DNA of 6,009 nt from Candidatus Gastranaerophilales bacterium. GTDB lineage: Bacteria > Cyanobacteriota > Vampirovibrionia > Gastranaerophilales > Gastranaerophilaceae. Position numbers and translations under genes: made by a program. The DNA lies in the NCBI GenBank assembly GCA_944326625.1, contig CALVER010000100.1:1-6009 (forward strand). Direction: 5' to 3'. Of this stretch, positions 5,491 through 6,009 are shown piece by piece. The notes below the pieces were generated by a model. That model was not told where the DNA came from. It searched no databases and was given only the letters and a program-made list of their open reading frames with translations. The stretch's first letter is position 1; the number at the start of each line of letters is the position of its first letter.

Positions 5491-5499
5491 TGTTATATT
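5491..5499 (+). promoter_or_regulatory. Possible extended -10 promoter for the 108-residue gene
   Basis: TGT followed by TATATT gives a TGn extended -10 with a 5 of 6 hexamer. No acceptable -35 lies 16-18 bases upstream. Transcription would start near 5506, leaving about a 10-base leader whose 5' end is part of the Shine-Dalgarno sequence. Read-through from the upstream operon is an alternative. Confidence 0.4.
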
Positions 5500-5502
5500 T
5501 GT

Positions 5503-5510
5503 AAAAGGAG
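5503..5510 (+). promoter_or_regulatory. Shine-Dalgarno site of the 108-residue gene
   Basis: AAAAGGAG lies five bases before the ATG at 5516. It is the strongest ribosome-binding site in the window and the best evidence that this short unrecognised reading frame is a real gene. Confidence 0.85.
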
Positions 5511-5515
5511 AAAAT

Positions 5516-5842
5516 ATGGCATTGAATAAAATAATCGGCGGTTTGGCAAAAAGCAGCAACATCAAATTTTCAAAAGAGTTTTCCGAGTTGAAAAAGAAAG
5601 AATTGTGCAGTTCTGCAGCGTTTAAAGCTTTAGACAAATCCGCAAAAGAAAAGAAAATTTATATTTCGATTTCTCCTATCCTCCGCGAAGGGCAAAAAGA
5701 CGGCATAAGTCTGAAATTTTCGCAAAAAGTGTTTGACGGGTTTAGACGTGTAAAGCGTCATGTCGGTACTCTTAATGCGGTTGACAAATCAGCGGAAGAA
5801 GTTTTGCAAAGTACGGCAAAAGTAGTTGATTTGATGGGTTAA
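5516..5842 (+). CDS. Hypothetical basic protein, 108 residues
   Basis: I do not recognise this protein. It is lysine-rich and strongly basic, with no signal peptide, membrane segment or zinc-type cysteine cluster (one Cys, at 31). Residues 1-45 look helical and amphipathic (KSSNIKFSKEFSELKKKELC). A short hydrophobic strand follows (IYISISPIL, about 48-56), then a mixed basic segment (FRRVKRHVG, about 76-84), and a helical tail ending in KVVDLMG. A strong Shine-Dalgarno sequence, a possible extended -10 and a tight convergent fit with tsaD support it as a real gene. Its stop TAA (5840-5842) shares bases with the tsaD stop on the other strand. The basic character could suit nucleic-acid or membrane-surface binding, but this is only a guess. 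Confidence 0.8.
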   Translation: MALNKIIGGLAKSSNIKFSKEFSELKKKELCSSAAFKALDKSAKEKKIYISISPILREGQKDGISLKFSQKVFDGFRRVKRHVGTLNAVDKSAEEVLQSTAKVVDLMG

Positions 5843-6009
5843 GCCCGTGAAAAAACTTCAACGTCAATGTCATCAAACGTGTTTGTGTTGAAGTATGCGC
5901 ATGAGGCAACCATTGCTGCGTTATCCGTGCAGTATTTCATTAAAGGAGCGTTAACTCTGTAGCCTTCTTCTTCAAGTGAGAATATTTTTCTTCTGATTTC
6001 AGAATTAGC
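5839..6009 (-). CDS. tsaD: tRNA N6-threonylcarbamoyladenosine synthesis protein TsaD, 3' end only
   Basis: The last 56 residues of a minus-strand gene are present; the rest is beyond the right edge. Reading from 6009 downward gives NSEIRRKIFSLEEEGYRV, then APLMKYCTDNAAMVASCAYF, ending EVFSRA and TAA. This is the C-terminus of TsaD (Gcp/YgjD/Kae1), whose hallmark is 'N..LR......G..V..P....CTDNAAMIA..GY'. The Asp of CTDN is an iron ligand in characterised members. TsaD transfers the threonylcarbamoyl group from TsaC's product onto A37 of ANN-decoding tRNAs, working with TsaB and TsaE. The C-terminus is typical in length. Its stop codon overlaps the convergent 108-residue gene by four bases, with no terminator hairpin between them. 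Confidence 0.93.
   Translation of the reverse strand, partial: ANSEIRRKIFSLEEEGYRVNAPLMKYCTDNAAMVASCAYFNTNTFDDIDVEVFSRA

Noticed and set aside
5836..5846. GGGTTAAGCCC as a terminator between the 108-residue gene and tsaD
   Set aside because: The stem is only three GC pairs and no T-run follows on either strand.

Overview
The window is a dense, moderately AT-rich bacterial chromosomal segment of housekeeping and conserved accessory genes. Intergenic gaps never exceed about 70 bases. I see no mobile elements, CRISPR arrays, or tRNA or rRNA genes. DnaX (GPT-x2-PCG zinc loop, SRCQRFDFRRI segment) and RibD (ECGG instead of the commoner EGG in the reductase) resemble cyanobacterial-type proteins as I remember them. 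With the base composition, this makes a non-photosynthetic relative of Cyanobacteria (Melainabacteria/Gastranaerophilales-like) my best guess, held with moderate-to-low confidence.

Layout, left to right: the 5' end of an LD-carboxypeptidase (S66) gene on the minus strand (1-100); dnaX on plus (143-1984), divergent from it; a MEMO1-family gene (1976-2686) and ribD (2704-3738), both on minus, with ribD upstream; a UPF0173 metallo-beta-lactamase-fold hydrolase (3796-4458) and a GshB-like ATP-grasp ligase (4475-5449), a probable two-gene plus-strand operon divergent from ribD; an unrecognised 108-residue basic protein (5516-5842) on plus; and the 3' end of tsaD on minus (5839-6009). The two convergent pairs, dnaX/MEMO and small gene/tsaD, overlap at their stop codons by 9 and 4 bases. 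I find no GC-rich hairpin plus U-tract terminator anywhere.

The most interesting signal is in the start regions. Three genes (dnaX, ribD, MEMO) have no Shine-Dalgarno sequence. Each has a TATAAT/TAAAAT hexamer at exactly -12 to -7 from the A of its ATG, which predicts leaderless mRNAs. The other plus-strand genes have clear Shine-Dalgarno sequences (AAAGGAG, GTGAGG, AAAAGGAG), so two initiation modes seem to coexist. The gap between the carboxypeptidase gene and dnaX carries a near-perfect 16-bp palindrome (128-143) that places a TGnTATAAT extended -10 on each strand, which suggests a symmetric bidirectional promoter. The ribD/hydrolase gap also has overlapping divergent promoters.

At the protein level, two conserved-family members have altered active sites. 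The MEMO-family protein lacks several hallmark histidines. The GshB-like ligase keeps its metal-binding C-terminal motif but has lost the glycine/arginine-rich loop of glutathione synthetase. Neither a known defence or secretion system nor an obvious new multi-gene system is visible; the novelty is in gene-start architecture and divergent enzymes.
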